A stretch of 64,000 nucleotides of DNA, taken from assembly GCA_024741835.1 (NCBI GenBank), contig JAENRP010000024.1, forward strand, positions 186,001 through 250,000. Direction: 5' to 3'. The notes under the pieces are model-generated. The model was not told where the DNA came from. It did no database searches and saw nothing but the letters and a program-made list of their open reading frames with translations. Below, one piece after another: positions 23,801 through 36,140 of this stretch; positions within the stretch are counted from its first letter, which is position 1, and each line of letters begins with the position of its first letter. This DNA comes from Diplocarpon mali. Its lineage: Eukaryota > Ascomycota > Leotiomycetes > Helotiales > Drepanopezizaceae. The translations under genes were made by a program, and so were the position numbers.

Positions 23801-25990
23801 AATCCGTCGATAGAATAAAGGGTAGCAATAATTAAAAAGGCTATAAAGGAAGTTAAGAAGATATATACTACTTGCAAGGTTAATAATGCTTTAAGCATAA
23901 GGAATAGCCCTAGAACTACTTATATCTACGATTTAAAGCTAAAAGACCTAGTGTTAATATATCAAGAGAAGGAAGGATAGATAGGCCTATTCGAGTTCCT
24001 AAGCTTAAAGAACGAAACCTATATAGTCAATATTAGTAGTAGAATAAAGCACTTTAGGTTAATAAGCGTACGCCTATTCAAAATCGATAATAAAGAAAAC
24101 TGCCCAGAGGAAACTAAGGAAACCAAAGGAACTAAATCCAAGGATCAAACGACCACCGAAAGGGAGTAGAATACAACTGATATCAATAAAGAAGTAAAGC
24201 CCTCTCGCTTAATTAAGCCGCAATTTAATAGCCGCAAGCAATCGCCAAAAGTAGAGGTTCCCTTTATTAAGCCTATTTCCGGCCTTCCTACAATCGATAA
24301 CGATTATAATACTAAGATATAGATATCCTTTAAAGCAAACGACAAACTATATATAGCCAAATCGGAAGTATTCCTAATAAAGAAGGAAAATAAGGACCAG
24401 GAACTATCGCAGAAGCTATAGGCAAAAGGCAAGATTACCACTCCTAGGCGCCCTTTCTAGCAATCTCGCCTAAAGGAGTACTAAGGGCTAATAAACAAGG
24501 GGATATTTATACTAATAAACAAAAATGACCCTACTATAAAAGGCAAAAGGATCTTTAAATCGAAAATAGTTAATAAGATAAAAGGGAAGGAGACAGATCA
24601 CCTATTTAAGAAATCATACCTAATTATATAGGCCTAGAATAATATTAGTAAGAAGGAGGAAGGTATAATCACTTAATCTCTAATAATCTAATAAGCAAGC
24701 TAATGCCTTTTAGTATACCTTTTAGTATCAGTCTGGGAATACTTTAAAGAACAGGGCAAAAAGGGCATTCTCAGCCTATAGAACATCATATAAGCATATA
24801 CCTAAGCAGCTTTAAAGCTACTATATAATATATTTGTATTTCCCTTATAAGATATTGCTAAGCTATTCCCTATAGGTACAGTCTTTAAAGTAGTACTACC
24901 GCTTTATAGCATTCTTAAATTAGGAAATCACTAGTTTAGTACCTACTATAAGCACTATCGCAGTAATCTTAATATAGCCAACTCAACTTATAACCCCTAT
25001 CTATTATTAACCTTAAGCACTTCTCCCTTTTTTAGCATAGTAGGAATACAAACGGACAATACTTTAATACTTAGAAAAGCAGACTTCTTAAAAAAGGAGA
25101 AAGACAAGATCAAAAGGGTAGGATTCCTTACAAAGCTAATATAATACCTATTAAGCACTAAATCACTAGCTTTCAATAGGTATATTATTTCCTAGGAAAG
25201 GGATATAGTATATATACAACAAAAGGGCTAGGGCCAAAGGCTGGAACTAGTCGACACTTCTTAAGAGGGCTATAAGCAATAATACCTAGAGCAAAGAGCA
25301 AAAGGAGCTTATTTAGCTATAATCTGCCAGCCAGAAGCTTCCTTCGATTTATCAGCTGCAGCCTAATACTAGGATCCGATAGTTTAAGATATAGAGAATC
25401 TGAATAAGCGACTTAAGTGGATCCGAAACAACCTTAAAAGAGGCCTAACCTACCTTGCCGTTAATTTGCAAAACGCTAAACTATTCGTATTTATCAATAG
25501 ATCTTTTATTAATAATAAGGATTTAAGTTCGCAGATCGGCTATATTATCGTACTAGCTACTAAAGAGGAAGGAGAATCGCAATTTACTCTAAAAGGCAAT
25601 ATTCTATACTATAGCTCAACGAAGTATAAGAGAGTGATAAGAGCTATACTAGCCTCCGAACTATATGCTATAGTAGCAGGTATTAATATACTAGTTTCTA
25701 TAGCTATAACGATCGATATAGTAACAGCTAAGCTAAGTCTACCCCGCCTCCTTACTATTATATATACAAATTCCCTCTTCTTATATAAGTGTATTATTAA
25801 ATTGGGCACTATAAAGGAGAAGCGATTAATAATCGATATAATGGCTATTCAACAATCGTACGAGAATAGGGAGCTTATAGAAATACATTAAATCAATGGC
25901 ACCAGCAACCCCGCCGATGCTATAATAAAAGCCAATCCAAATCAGGCCCTTCAGCAACTAGTAAATACCAATTCGATAACTATTAGGAAG
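20880..25990 (+). pseudogene. Element C gag-pol remnant (gag, protease, integrase, RT, RNase H)
   Basis: A gag-like region (about 20.9-22.5 kb) is followed by a protease whose active site reads F-L-I-N-I-G-A near 22712-22735 where D-T-G-A is expected. A GAG-pre-integrase zinc region follows, then the integrase core at about 23.3-23.65 kb: the first Asp (Y-I-D-I-I) and Glu (K-V-E-R-Y-H-R) remain, while the second Asp position reads V-Y-N-Y-S-T-N-F. RT remnants lie at about 24.7-25.3 kb, and RNase H at 25.44-25.99 kb is the best preserved (141-codon open frame 25466-25891). Integrase before RT gives the copia order. Stops throughout show it is dead. Confidence 0.88.
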
Positions 25991-27824
25991 GAGGGATAGG
26001 TACAAAGGCCTATCAAGGCATAACTAGACTTAAAAAGGTCCTAGATTAATAATATCTGATATTTTTAATTACAAGCTATTAGCAATTTTTTTATTTTTTT
26101 TATTTTACTATAAGATATATTCCTATACTTGCTATTACTACCTTCTTTTTTTATCTTTTCTTACTATATTCCTACACTTGCTATTAATACCTTCTTTTTA
26201 TCTTTTCTTACTTACCTGCGCGTACTTGTATTTTTTTTATCACTTAAGTAGTACTAAAGAAGGAGGTTATAGCAAAGTAGTAATAATTATATTACTAAAG
26301 ATAATAATCTACTAACGATTCTACCCTTAATAAGTACCTATCTTAAGTACTAGGATTTCTAAGGCGTAGATCCCTAAACCCCTAAGGCTTAAAAGCCTTA
26401 CTACCTAAAGCAGTAGCTAAGTTGGCCCGCTCCTCTTAAGCTTGCACCTGAGTAAAAGCGGCCGCGATTTCCTTTAGATTCGGCTTATCTAGATTATTAA
26501 GATCTAGATCCCTACCCTTTGAAGAGCCTTTAAAAGGCACCTATCTACCTTTGCCTTTTTAGTAGCAGATATTATTAAAGGAAGCCTAAGAACGGCCCTT
26601 AGCTGAGCTAGATAACCCCTTTATATATTAAAGGGCGCTAAGCACCTTAGCGCCTTAAGTCTTAAGACGCCCGAGGGTAGCATTGCCGCCTTAGATAGCA
26701 TGCAATAGATCTTGCGAATAATTAATCATTAATATTAGATGGATTCAAGGGCACTTATAGCCTATTAAGTATTTATAAGATCGATACTATAGTAGAAGGC
26801 ATAAGCTTCGTTCAGCTAAGCCAGCTAAAGGGCATCCTAAGTCTTTAGGACTATAGAGATTTATATCTAAGTCTCCTTAAATAGGATTTAGGCCGCCTCT
26901 TAGATCGCTTTAATATCGCTACTAACTTAAGTATCCTAAAGGATAATATATTTATCTTAAACCTAAATAAGTATCTAAAATAGATATCTATCAAAGGTTA
27001 TTAGAGTAAAAGGATATCGGATAGCACTTACTAGGATGCACTTTGCCTATTGCGCAATATAGTAGTCACACTTCTTAAAAGTAAGAGTATTAAATGCGTA
27101 TATATAGCTAGTATTATTCTTACTAGCCTCCTTTCTTAATATCACTTGCGCATAATATACGCAAAGCACTTGAAACGCCTTAGGCAGGTCTTCCGAATTG
27201 TATTCGAGTACTATCCAAGTCAGCGATATATATATTAAAGGGGGTCGGCCAATAATTGGAGCACTTACTAATAATAATAATAGTATTAATAGGATGATAT
27301 GAAATAAGATCTACTATAGGGTTAATCAACTTAAAAGTAAGAAGGGAAATCGACTTACTTATAAGAAGTAGGAATTAAAGTTGAAAGATTAAAGGAGAAG
27401 GAAAGCTTGATATATATACCTTTTTAAAGGCCCCTCTTTTCCCTTCTATAAATCATTATAATTTATAGCCATAGTGGATTATAACTCTAAATAACTCTTT
27501 AATAAAGAGTCTCGAACTTACTAGAACGCAACCGGACTATAATTGCACTACCATAAGGCTTAAACAAAGACTTTAGATTGCTTCTATCACTTAAACACCT
27601 TTCCTTTCCCTCTTTGCTATTTGCCTTTATCTTTGCTATTCTATTTCCTATATACTATCCTTACTACCTATTACACCTGCCTTTGCTATTAAGCTATTTG
27701 TCTTTACTATTTTATTCTTTATTACTATTTGATTATTTGCTACTAATCTACCTCCTTTATACACCTATTCTGCGTACTTCCTTATGCGAGTTGAAAAGGT
27801 CTTTTTAAAAGAGAGTACTGCCGA
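25991..27824 (+). other. Element C 3' region without recognisable domain
   Basis: Between RNase H and the 3' LTR lie about 1.8 kb with no pol similarity. The stretch near 26110-26215 is an imperfect tandem duplication of about 50 bp. A hydrophobic frame (27578-27808) is a by-product of CT-rich AT-heavy sequence and is not taken as a gene. It could be a captured sequence or a decayed extra frame. Confidence 0.5.
26110..26215. repeat. Short tandem duplication, two units of about 50 bp
   Basis: The two units share ATTCCTAYACTTGCTATTA followed by a T-rich run and TATCTTTTCTTACT. They begin near 26110 and 26163 and differ in the length of the T run and one C/T. It lies in the non-coding 3' part of element C. 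Confidence 0.7.
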
Positions 27825-28125
27825 TATTGATACGCAGATTCCTATATAGGAGGCAAGCTGCCCTCATTCCTAGGGTCATCCTATACAGCTATACCATATG
27901 CGATATAAGGGGTTTTGTATATATTTCGGACGGCTATTCAGCCGGAGGACCTTGGAAGGATATCTATATACGGTTAAGAGGGACTATAGGAGGGAGGACA
28001 TTTATAAGTATAAAGGTACTATCTCAATTATATAGAGATAGACAGATATTATAATAGATTCTTTTTTTAACAATAAGTACTTAACTATATTCACGTAAAT
28101 ATCGATTACCGGTATAGAACCTATA
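27825..28125 (+). repeat. Element C 3' LTR
   Basis: It is 301 bp, partner of 20057-20357, and is followed directly by the TSD ATGAT (28126-28130) and then by element A RNase H sequence. The purine-rich AAAAGAGAG at about 27807-27815 just upstream may be the remains of the polypurine tract. Confidence 0.93.
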
Positions 28126-28130
28126 ATGAT

Positions 28131-31100
28131 AGTCGCTTAGCGATTTGCTTTTTAAATAATCGATCCTTTAAATAAGAAGAAGACGTATCCTTAAAAAGAT
28201 CTGCAGGTCTCTTGAATATCTTTAAAAGAAGCATTTAAAGACGCAACCAATTAGTATTCCTTAGCCTTAAAGCTATAGGCAATTCTTAAGAAGCGCGTAC
28301 TGTATAAGTATTAAAGCGTTTAGTCCGCAGCTAAGAGGTGCTTAAAGCTTAGATTAATTAAGAAGAAAGATAGTTAAGAGGCTATAAATGTAATATCTAG
28401 GCGTATTATAATTGCTATATAAAGAATAGAGCCTATTTTCTCTTAGTACTCCTTTACCTTTTCTAAGGAAGCTTACCTTAAGTTTTTAATAAACTCCTTC
28501 TTTAGTAATAGAATACTAAGCACTCTCCTTATATTAGCTCTAAACTTTTAAGCGATCTTCTTAATATAGGTATTATAAACTAAGAAGATCCTCTTTACCT
28601 TTTTATCCTAAATAATCCTTACTCTAAGGAACTAAGAGATATTTCCTATAATAGTAAGCTTATATATCCTCTTTAAGTCTTTAATTAGATAAGTCGCCCG
28701 ATTTAAGTTAAAGGCCTTATATAACACTTAAATATCGTCGATATAAAATGCTATAAAAACTATACAATCCTTTATTATGAAAATATAAGGCTCTTTGCCT
28801 AATAGCTTGAGTTAAAGGCCCTTAAGCGTTCTTGCGAAGTTCCTATACTATAGCACTAGAGAGTCTTTTAACCTATAGAGCGCGCGGTCCAGTTCTACTA
28901 CCATACTAAGGCACTTAAAGCCATCTAATAGGAAGCATATGACTAAAGCACTCCTTAGGTCTTTAAAAGCATTAACGAATGCGTTAACGATATCGAACTA
29001 CTTTACTTCTATATCAAAGTACGTAGCAAGCGCTATTAGTACCTTAAAAGACCTTACTACAAGCGTAGTTATATAGGTTAAGAAAATTAAAGCTTTATTT
29101 TAAAGATCCCCTTGCATAACTAGCTATAATTAGCACTTTAAAAGCTTGCTAGAGCTATTAACCTTATAGGTAAAAACCCATTTTAATAGTATTAGCAAGG
29201 GCTTTGAGTAGTCCCTTTGTACAATTCTCTAGCAACTTTAAGATTCTAAATTCCTAATCTCCTAGTGCCCTCCTTTCTTAAATCGTTCGCTAAAAGGGTA
29301 CTTCTCTAAGTCCTACTATCCTTTCGAAGGCTTTGGCAAAAAGCCTTAATACTATAGGCGGTTAAGAGACTGCGCTTTATCCTTTGCCTAACTATTAACT
29401 ATAGCTTTAATAATTATATAAACTGTTAAATAGTCCTTCTTATCCTCCTTTATCTATTCGTTCGCTTAAAAGGTTAATACAAACTCCTACGTATATAAGG
29501 AGCGAGGTAAATCAATATTACTTTAAGAAAGCATATACTTTAAAGCAGTAGTATATACTTTTAAAGTCTCTTATTGCTTAATGCTTAAGCGTTTTATCCT
29601 CTTTTGCTTAAGAAGAGGGAGTTCCTCTTTACGCTTTTTTCTATAAGTCTCCTCCTTTATTTTTATTATTATTAAAGGTTCCTTTAAAAGTCTAAGTAGC
29701 TCTATCTCCTAAGCCTATAGTCTTTAAGCTAGTATTATAACTTAAGGTATTATATTATTAAGGCCTACTCCTTTTATTAAATCGCTTTTTATAAGACTAT
29801 TAAAGCTCTTCCTAGATCTTGGCAATAGTACTTCTAGCCTTCTACTAGAGTTTACTAAGGCCTGCCTTTATAATTAAAGACTCTATCTTAAAGTCCTTAA
29901 GCCATTTCTATTCCTATATAAAATAGTAGCTAAAGATCTACTAATTGCCTTATAGAACTTATCTCTAAAGACTCCTTTAGAGTCGTCTATAGTTCCTTCT
30001 TTAATAGGGCCTCTATAGGGAATCATTACCCTTAAGCTTTAGTTGCCATTTGCCTTCTTAAAGACTAGCGAAGTAGCTTCTAATTCGCTTACTTCTACCT
30101 TTAAGTTTTTAAATAGGTCTTTTAGAGAATTTGGATTTAAGTTAAGGCCTTTTATATTATTAGTTAAAGGCTATAGAGTAGCGTTAGTCTATAATATAAG
30201 CTCTTCCTATATAGCAGCTTCTTCTGCGGCGATTGCATTCGGCCTTATAATAAGTTCTAATTCCTTAAAAATGCCTTCGAACTTAGCGTCTTAAGCTCCC
30301 TCTCCCTCTCTAATCAATTAAAGGGTTATCTCAAGTTCCTAGCGCAATATAGGGTTTGCGCGCTTAGCTTTTGGACTATAAAAGAGAGACTTATTAAATT
30401 CGATATTATAAATTATTATTACTTACTAAAGCATAAGAACCCAGATTCTATAAATATTAAAGGTAATATATCTAATTAAGTAACCTAAGTGCCCTTATAA
30501 TTTAATTTTAAAAGTTCGGCAGTCCTTCCCTACCTCCCTCTCCTTAATTAAAGGGTATACGCAAGCGCTATATATATAAATGCAACTCTAGTCAAGCTTT
30601 AAGCTTGCTATTATCTGCTTAATAAGCAGCGGCTTATAAAATCGAAAATACTATTTAAACTAACTATAAAGAGCCTTACTTAATAAGATCATCTTCTTTT
30701 TAGTAAATAGGAAGATATTATAAAGGTATATAGTAGCCTTTATAACCTTTGGCCAAAGGCTTGCTAAAAGCCTAGCGTAGATCCTTATTTTAATAGAGCG
30801 TTTAATTAACTCCCTTCCTACTTACTCCGCGCCTCTATTAAGTTAGTATATATAAGTAGGAGTAAGCTTTAAATCGATTCCCTCCTCTTTTACCTATCTT
30901 TAGTACTTTATAAGAGAGTCTTCCTTTAGGAAGATTATTAAAGTATTATTATCTTATCTAATCTTGCAAATTGAAAGCCTATATTAGCGTTTTACCTATG
31001 CTTTAAAGGCCTAAAGGACCTTTATAATTATATCTCTGCCCTTCGATCTTAATAGGAATATCTAAAGTATACTACTATACTTATCCTTAATTAAAAGAAT

Positions 31101-33500
31101 TTATAAGCAACTATTATATAAGTTATCTAAAAAGTTAAAGAGATCTTAGGAGATCTTAAAGAAGGGCCTTAAAGATCGGTTCTTAAAGGTAGTATAAGAA
31201 ATAACTTGCCTAGCAGACGCTACTATATATATAAGGTACTCTAGCCTTTATATTCCCTTAATCTTTACTCCCTTAGTGCACTTGACTAGCACTTAAAGAG
31301 CCTTTGCGCTTAAGTAGCTAGCGCAAAGGTGCTAAGTATACGCATTATTATCCCGCACCCTAATAGGTGCATAGCTAGACTAGAACCTATTATAAAGTAT
31401 TATCTTAGCTATAGGGAACGCTATTAAGGTAGAGAAGTTATATTAAAGCATATTTAAAAGATCTAAATAGTTAATAGGCTTATATTTAAAGAAAACGAGA
31501 TTATAGTAACGCTTTAATTAAGCTTACTTTATAGAATCTTTAATACTCCTAAAGCGTAAAGTAAGGTTTATCCTAGAGTATTAAAAACCCTTATCCGCAA
31601 GGAGCCTCTTTAAGATAATATTAGTAGTAAACTCCTTTATAATAGCAATATTATAAAGCATTATCCCTATAGGAGAGCTATTATACTATAGAAGAGAATC
31701 TATTATATATCTATTACCTCTCCTAATGATTAAAAGTCTTAAGGTACCTACTTTAATATATTACTATAAGTCGCCATAAGGCTTAAAGGTGCCTGCGATA
31801 AGTAAATCCTTTAAATTAATAATATGAATAACTGCGCAATTATTAAGGAGTATACTTAAGGAGAGTAGGTGGCGTTTTAGCTTAAAGAGGTAGTAGATAT
31901 TAAACGATTCTTCAAAAGCGTCGAAGGCAAAGGGATCTATTATTATAAAGACTAGTAAGTTCTCCCTTTTGCTTAAACCATCCTTCTTAAAGGCTAAAGC
32001 CTTTCCTTTGAATTTGTCAATTGCTATTACTGCAATGTTATTCTCCTTAAGCCATATTTAAAAACCCTTAAACTAGTCTCTCGCGTTTAATGCCTTTTAT
32101 ATTCATAAGACCTTCTTTCGCAAGGGGAGAACCTTTATATTTTCCTTACGCCTATCTATAGTATATAATAGTTTCCAATAGTCCTAGGGCTTTTAATAGT
32201 GATTTTTAAAGCCTTTATAAGGGCACTTGGGCCTGATCTCCCTTCTAGAGCTTATAGAGCGATTTTAAGAGCTACTTGCTAAAGCCTGCGAAGGGGTTTT
32301 AGCATTTAAGAGAGACTTTTGAATAATAAAAACTGCTAGCCCTTTATTATCAATTGCTCTATTAGATTTAATGCCTACTAAGGCGCCGCTTAACTGCATT
32401 AGGTTGTACTTATATAGGGTTCCTATTTGCTTATTAATAATGATTTCCTCCTTTAAGCGAGTCGCCTAACTTAGATTAATCTTTATTATAATTAAGTTTA
32501 AAAAGTTAATAACTCCTAGTCTCCTTTTAATCTTAAGAAGACTATATTATTCTATTAGATAATACGCCTCCTACTACTCTTAGATCTACTGCTAAGTATT
32601 AGTTCTCCTAGTCTTACCTTAGCATAGTATATTGCGGTATTAAAGCCTTATTTAAGATTGAATAGCCTTATTAAAAGGCGCAATATTACGCTTTAAAATA
32701 GATACTAGGCCTTAGAGTAAGAGTTGCTAGTTTATTAAATTAATATACGGGTTATTAGCAGTAGTTCCACTTATAGGAATGTCTCTATTAGGTATTAAAG
32801 AGGAGAGCTTCTTAGCTTAAATTTATACTTAAGCTATTATAAAAGCTAGGAGCGTTCTATCGATAGTCTTAAAGACCTATTTTAAAAGTAGTTCGTAGTA
32901 TTTGCGTTAGGTCTTTTAAGTCTCCTTATATATATAGTACTCCTTTATTAGGATTTTATATTTATCCTTAATATCCTTATAAGAAGCCTATGGAGAAGAA
33001 GCCTTTGATAGGTCTCTTAAGGGAAAGCGGGTATAAATCTATTTAGATAGAGTTGCTATATACTCTTTATATAACCTCGCGTATACTACGCGGAGGTTAG
33101 CCGTTTCCAGTTCCTTAAGCTCTTATATAAAGGGAGCTTAAGGCTCGGTCTCTATAATTAACTTAAATAAGAGTCTCGGATCGGTAAAAATAGTAATATT
33201 ATAAAGCTTAGTAAAGAATATATATTTATTAAACTACTTTACTTAAAAGGCAGAGGTATTAAAGCGAGGTTCGGAGATGCTTAAAGAGTCAGATATATTA
33301 AATAGAGTTTAGTAAAAAGGTTAGATATATAAATAGAGTTTATAAATAAGGTTTGATTGGAAAATGGAGATTTGTTAATTGAAAATGAAGGTCCTTTGAG
33401 TTATTATAAATACTCGAAAAGTCGGTTAGGAGCTTAAAGGGCCCTTTAGCCGGTTGTATGCGAAGAGAAAGCATATTAAAGTGCTTATAGGGCTTATAAC
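28131..33500 (-). pseudogene. Element A gag-pol remnant
   Basis: On the minus strand, from right to left: gag with a Cys/His-type segment near 32.2 kb, a protease-like stretch near 31.8-32.0 kb (L-N-N-C-A-V-I-H-I), GAG-pre-integrase and integrase near 30.5-31.3 kb (L-L-I-K-D-K-Y-S, L-R-S-K-G-R-D), RT near 28.5-29.4 kb and RNase H from about 28.6 kb to the C insertion at 28130. The same segments occur in element B at mirror positions. Frequent TAG/TAA at former Trp/Gln codons make it non-coding. Confidence 0.85.
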
Positions 33501-33692
33501 TATAGTGCGGTCAGCTGGAGGGCCTTTATTAGGTCGCTTAAGAGGCTCGCTAATATAGATGAAGATGATTGATTATTCTCTAGTATATATATAGTAAGGA
33601 GACTTTGGAAAGAAAAGGGAGAGTCTATGACTTAGCAGAGTCATGTAGAGGGTCTCTAGAATAAGTGGAGACTCCGCCCATTCTGCACGACA
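33501..33692 (-). repeat. Element A 5' LTR
   Basis: 192 bp; on the minus strand it starts TGTCGTGCAGAATGGGCGG and ends CCGCACTATA. The adjoining GTTATAAGCCC (about 33490-33500, minus) is shared with element B at 38277 onward and is the likely primer-binding region. The TSD ATTTG follows at 33693-33697. Confidence 0.93.
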
Positions 33693-35663
33693 ATTTGCTA
33701 CTATTATACGTTTATAAAAACCGCAGCTTAGTCCTTTATTAATATATTATTAAAGCTAATACTCCTTTGTGGCTGGCCAACGCTTTTATTAAGCTATCGA
33801 ATATGGCTTAGTTCCCTCCTTCAATCGGACTTTATAAGTATATAGGTCGGTTAGTAGCAAGTTCTGCAACTCCTTTGCATTTAGATCCTAATATATATAT
33901 AGTAGCCTTTTCAGCCGACTTTGCTATTCGTTAGTTAAGTTTCCTATTCTAATTCTAAGGGTCTTAAACCATTTATTAATAATTAGGTTTAATTCATCTA
34001 ATAGCGGTTATTAGTATAGGCGTCAATAGGTTGGGTATAGTATTACTACTTGGTTCGGATGTGATTTTATTCTACTATCCGACTCTTTATAGCGTAGCGA
34101 CTCCTCTTAGCACGACGACTCCCTTAAGTCTATTATTATACTAACATCTGAACTTAATCCTTTTAATCTAGCACTTAGGCCTAGTAGACTGCGAACCTAT
34201 TGTCCTACTACCTTATTACGGTTCTTCTTTATTAATTGTAAGGCGATAGATTCCTTATAATCGTATATTCCCTTTATGCGTACCTGTAGAGCTTCGAATG
34301 TTAGTCTTATAAGTTGGTCTTAACTATATATAGCACTTATCGCGATTCTCCCTTTATAGTATTAGGGAGTATGCTTTCCTTCTATATATAGTACACTAGT
34401 CGGTCTGGTTACTGCTTCAATTGGCTATATACTATTAATGCTTTTAATAACAATCTTAGGTCGACTATTTCCATTTAGTTTTCTGAATCTATAGATGAAT
34501 CTATCTTATTACTCTCGCTTCTACTTTTATTAGAGCTATCTCTTAGCTTATTTTACTAACTAGATTTCCTAGTAGTTGGTCTACCTGGAATTACTAAGCC
34601 TAGGTCCGGTATACCAACTGGGTGTAGAAATAGCTTATAGTGCTTAAATAGTACGAATTTAAGACCCTTAATAATTACCTTCTTTTCACTATTTGCTAAA
34701 TCGCCTATTATAGTTTATAAGTTGCGAATATTAATAGTACTATTAACCTTCTATAACTATGGCAGACTAAGTAGTAGATGCAGGTCGTTGCTAAAGGGTT
34801 ATATAAACGCCTTATCCTTGCGCTAGATCCTATGGGTGCCAACTTCGAATTTAACTTAATATATAAGCTTAGCTTTACCGCTATCTGCGGTATTTATAAT
34901 AAGGCTACTAAAGCCCCTTTCTAATAATAGAATTGGCTTTAATTTCAACTTCTTAACTAAAGCATAAGATATGACATTTATATTAGAGCCTTAATTAACT
35001 TAAGTAAGGTGGGTTGGTAAAGCTACTTCCACTTAGCTTCCGTTCTTGCCTAGTATCTTAATAAAACAATTAATTTGGAAAGCCTTTTTCTTAGCTAATA
35101 GGAGAGGGACAACTTTAGCTATTCCTAATATATTTCGGGTATCATTTGAAACTTTTACCTTAGTAGAGAAGTATACCAACTTACTTAACTTAAGTTTTAT
35201 CGACTTATAGTTCTTATAGGTTGATAGGCGTTAGAACTCCTTACTACCTTTAGGTAATACTTAGAAGAACTCAGTTAGGCTTAGCAGTACTTTGATTCTA
35301 TCTGCCAGTCCCTAGTAGTCCATTAGGCCTATCCCTTTGCGAGTAATAATCTCTTTAAGGTAACGGACTATACGTTTCCCTTTCTTATAAGCTACCTTTT
35401 CTGCCTTAGTAGTACTGCTATTATTAGTAGCCTTATTAGCTTTTCTATTAGCAGACTTATTAGGCTTGGTTGTTAGTACTGGCATTGGTTTATTATTATT
35501 AGAATTTATCAACTTCTCGATTGATATGCGTAGTCGCTTCTTAGGATGACTGGCTATCTTCGAATCTAGAGACAAAGCGCCTAGGGAACAGCTGTTAGAT
35601 GCTAGTGCCTTAATGTAATTATTAAATAATACTTGGTTGCTAGTAGTTTTATTCCTCTGACTC
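33693..35663 (-). pseudogene. Element G gag/protease region and RT start
   Basis: This is the 5' part of element G, separated from its pol by insertion of element A. An open frame at 35312-35575 is Lys/Asn/Ser-rich and then reads T-R-K-G-I-G-L-M-D-Y, and the frame continues with stops to L-A-D-R-I-K-V-L-L-S-L-T-E. A protease-like part lies near 34.8-35.1 kb. The RT start (G-F-Y-K-R-I-I-V-A) is cut at 33693. Confidence 0.75.
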
Positions 35664-35858
35664 TATTGAGCTTAAGTGAGTCGGCGCAGTAGGTAAAGGA
35701 GGCTTCTAAAGGTCGATGGTCGATATATTAGTAAGAGTTAGAGAAGGAAGGTTACCCCTTTCTTCCCTATAGCTATATATGTATTAATATCCTACTGACT
35801 AAGCAGTAGGGTTATATAATAATATATTAGAGTAATAGCTATATTACTTATCTTAATA
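35664..35858 (-). repeat. Probable 5' LTR of element G (195 bp)
   Basis: The ends are TATTGAG and CTTAATA, derived from TGTTGAG...CTCAACA, which are inverted repeats as expected for an LTR. It is collinear with 35946-36140 over all 195 bp, with 21 differences and no gaps. It lies directly upstream of the gag remnant of G. No matching 3' LTR was found at the left end of G. Confidence 0.7.
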
Positions 35859-35945
35859 CCCTTACTCAGACCTTACTCCAATTGACCTATAATTGGGAAA
35901 ATAATAACTATCCTTTTATACTAATCCAACTCTTAAGTATCTCTT

Positions 35946-36140
35946 TATTGAGCTTAAGTGAGTCGGCGCAGTAGGTAAAGGAGGCTTCTAGAGGTCGATG
36001 GTCGATATATTGGTAAGAGTTAGGGAAGGAAGGTTACCCCTTTCTTCCCTATAGCTATATACGTGTCAACATCCTACTGACTAAGCAGTAGGGTCATATG
36101 ACAATACATCGGAGTGATGGCTGTATCACCCATCTCAACA
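35946..36140. mobile_element. Solo LTR, 195 bp, with TSD CTCTT
   Basis: It starts TATTGAG, ends CTCAACA and is flanked by CTCTT at 35941-35945 and 36141-36145. It is the less mutated sister of 35664-35858. A solo LTR arises by recombination between the two LTRs of a full element. Confidence 0.88.

Larger units (their letters stand above)
20057..28125 (+). mobile_element. Element C (Ty1/copia type), full length, nested in element A
   Basis: The LTRs are 20057-20357 and 27825-28125, both exactly 301 bp. The TSD ATGAT is at 20052-20056 and 28126-28130. The uninterrupted site is preserved in element B at 43651-43655 (ATTAT), which confirms the insertion point in RNase H. The element is 8069 bp, long for copia, because about 1.8 kb without pol similarity lies between RNase H and the 3' LTR. 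Confidence 0.95.
18034..33692 (-). mobile_element. Element A (Ty1/copia type), full length, carrying nested element C
   Basis: Two 192-bp LTRs (18034-18225 and 33501-33692) bound the element, and the 5-bp TSD ATTTG occurs at 18029-18033 and 33693-33697. Without C and its extra TSD copy it measures about 7.6 kb, the same as element B. The pol order on the minus strand is protease-like region, integrase, RT, RNase H, the copia order. It lies in the RT of element G. Confidence 0.93.

Noticed and set aside
27578..27808. Hydrophobic 76-codon frame that looks like a membrane protein
   Set aside because: It arises from a CT-rich, Leu/Tyr/Phe-coding low-complexity stretch in the 3' part of element C just before its LTR.
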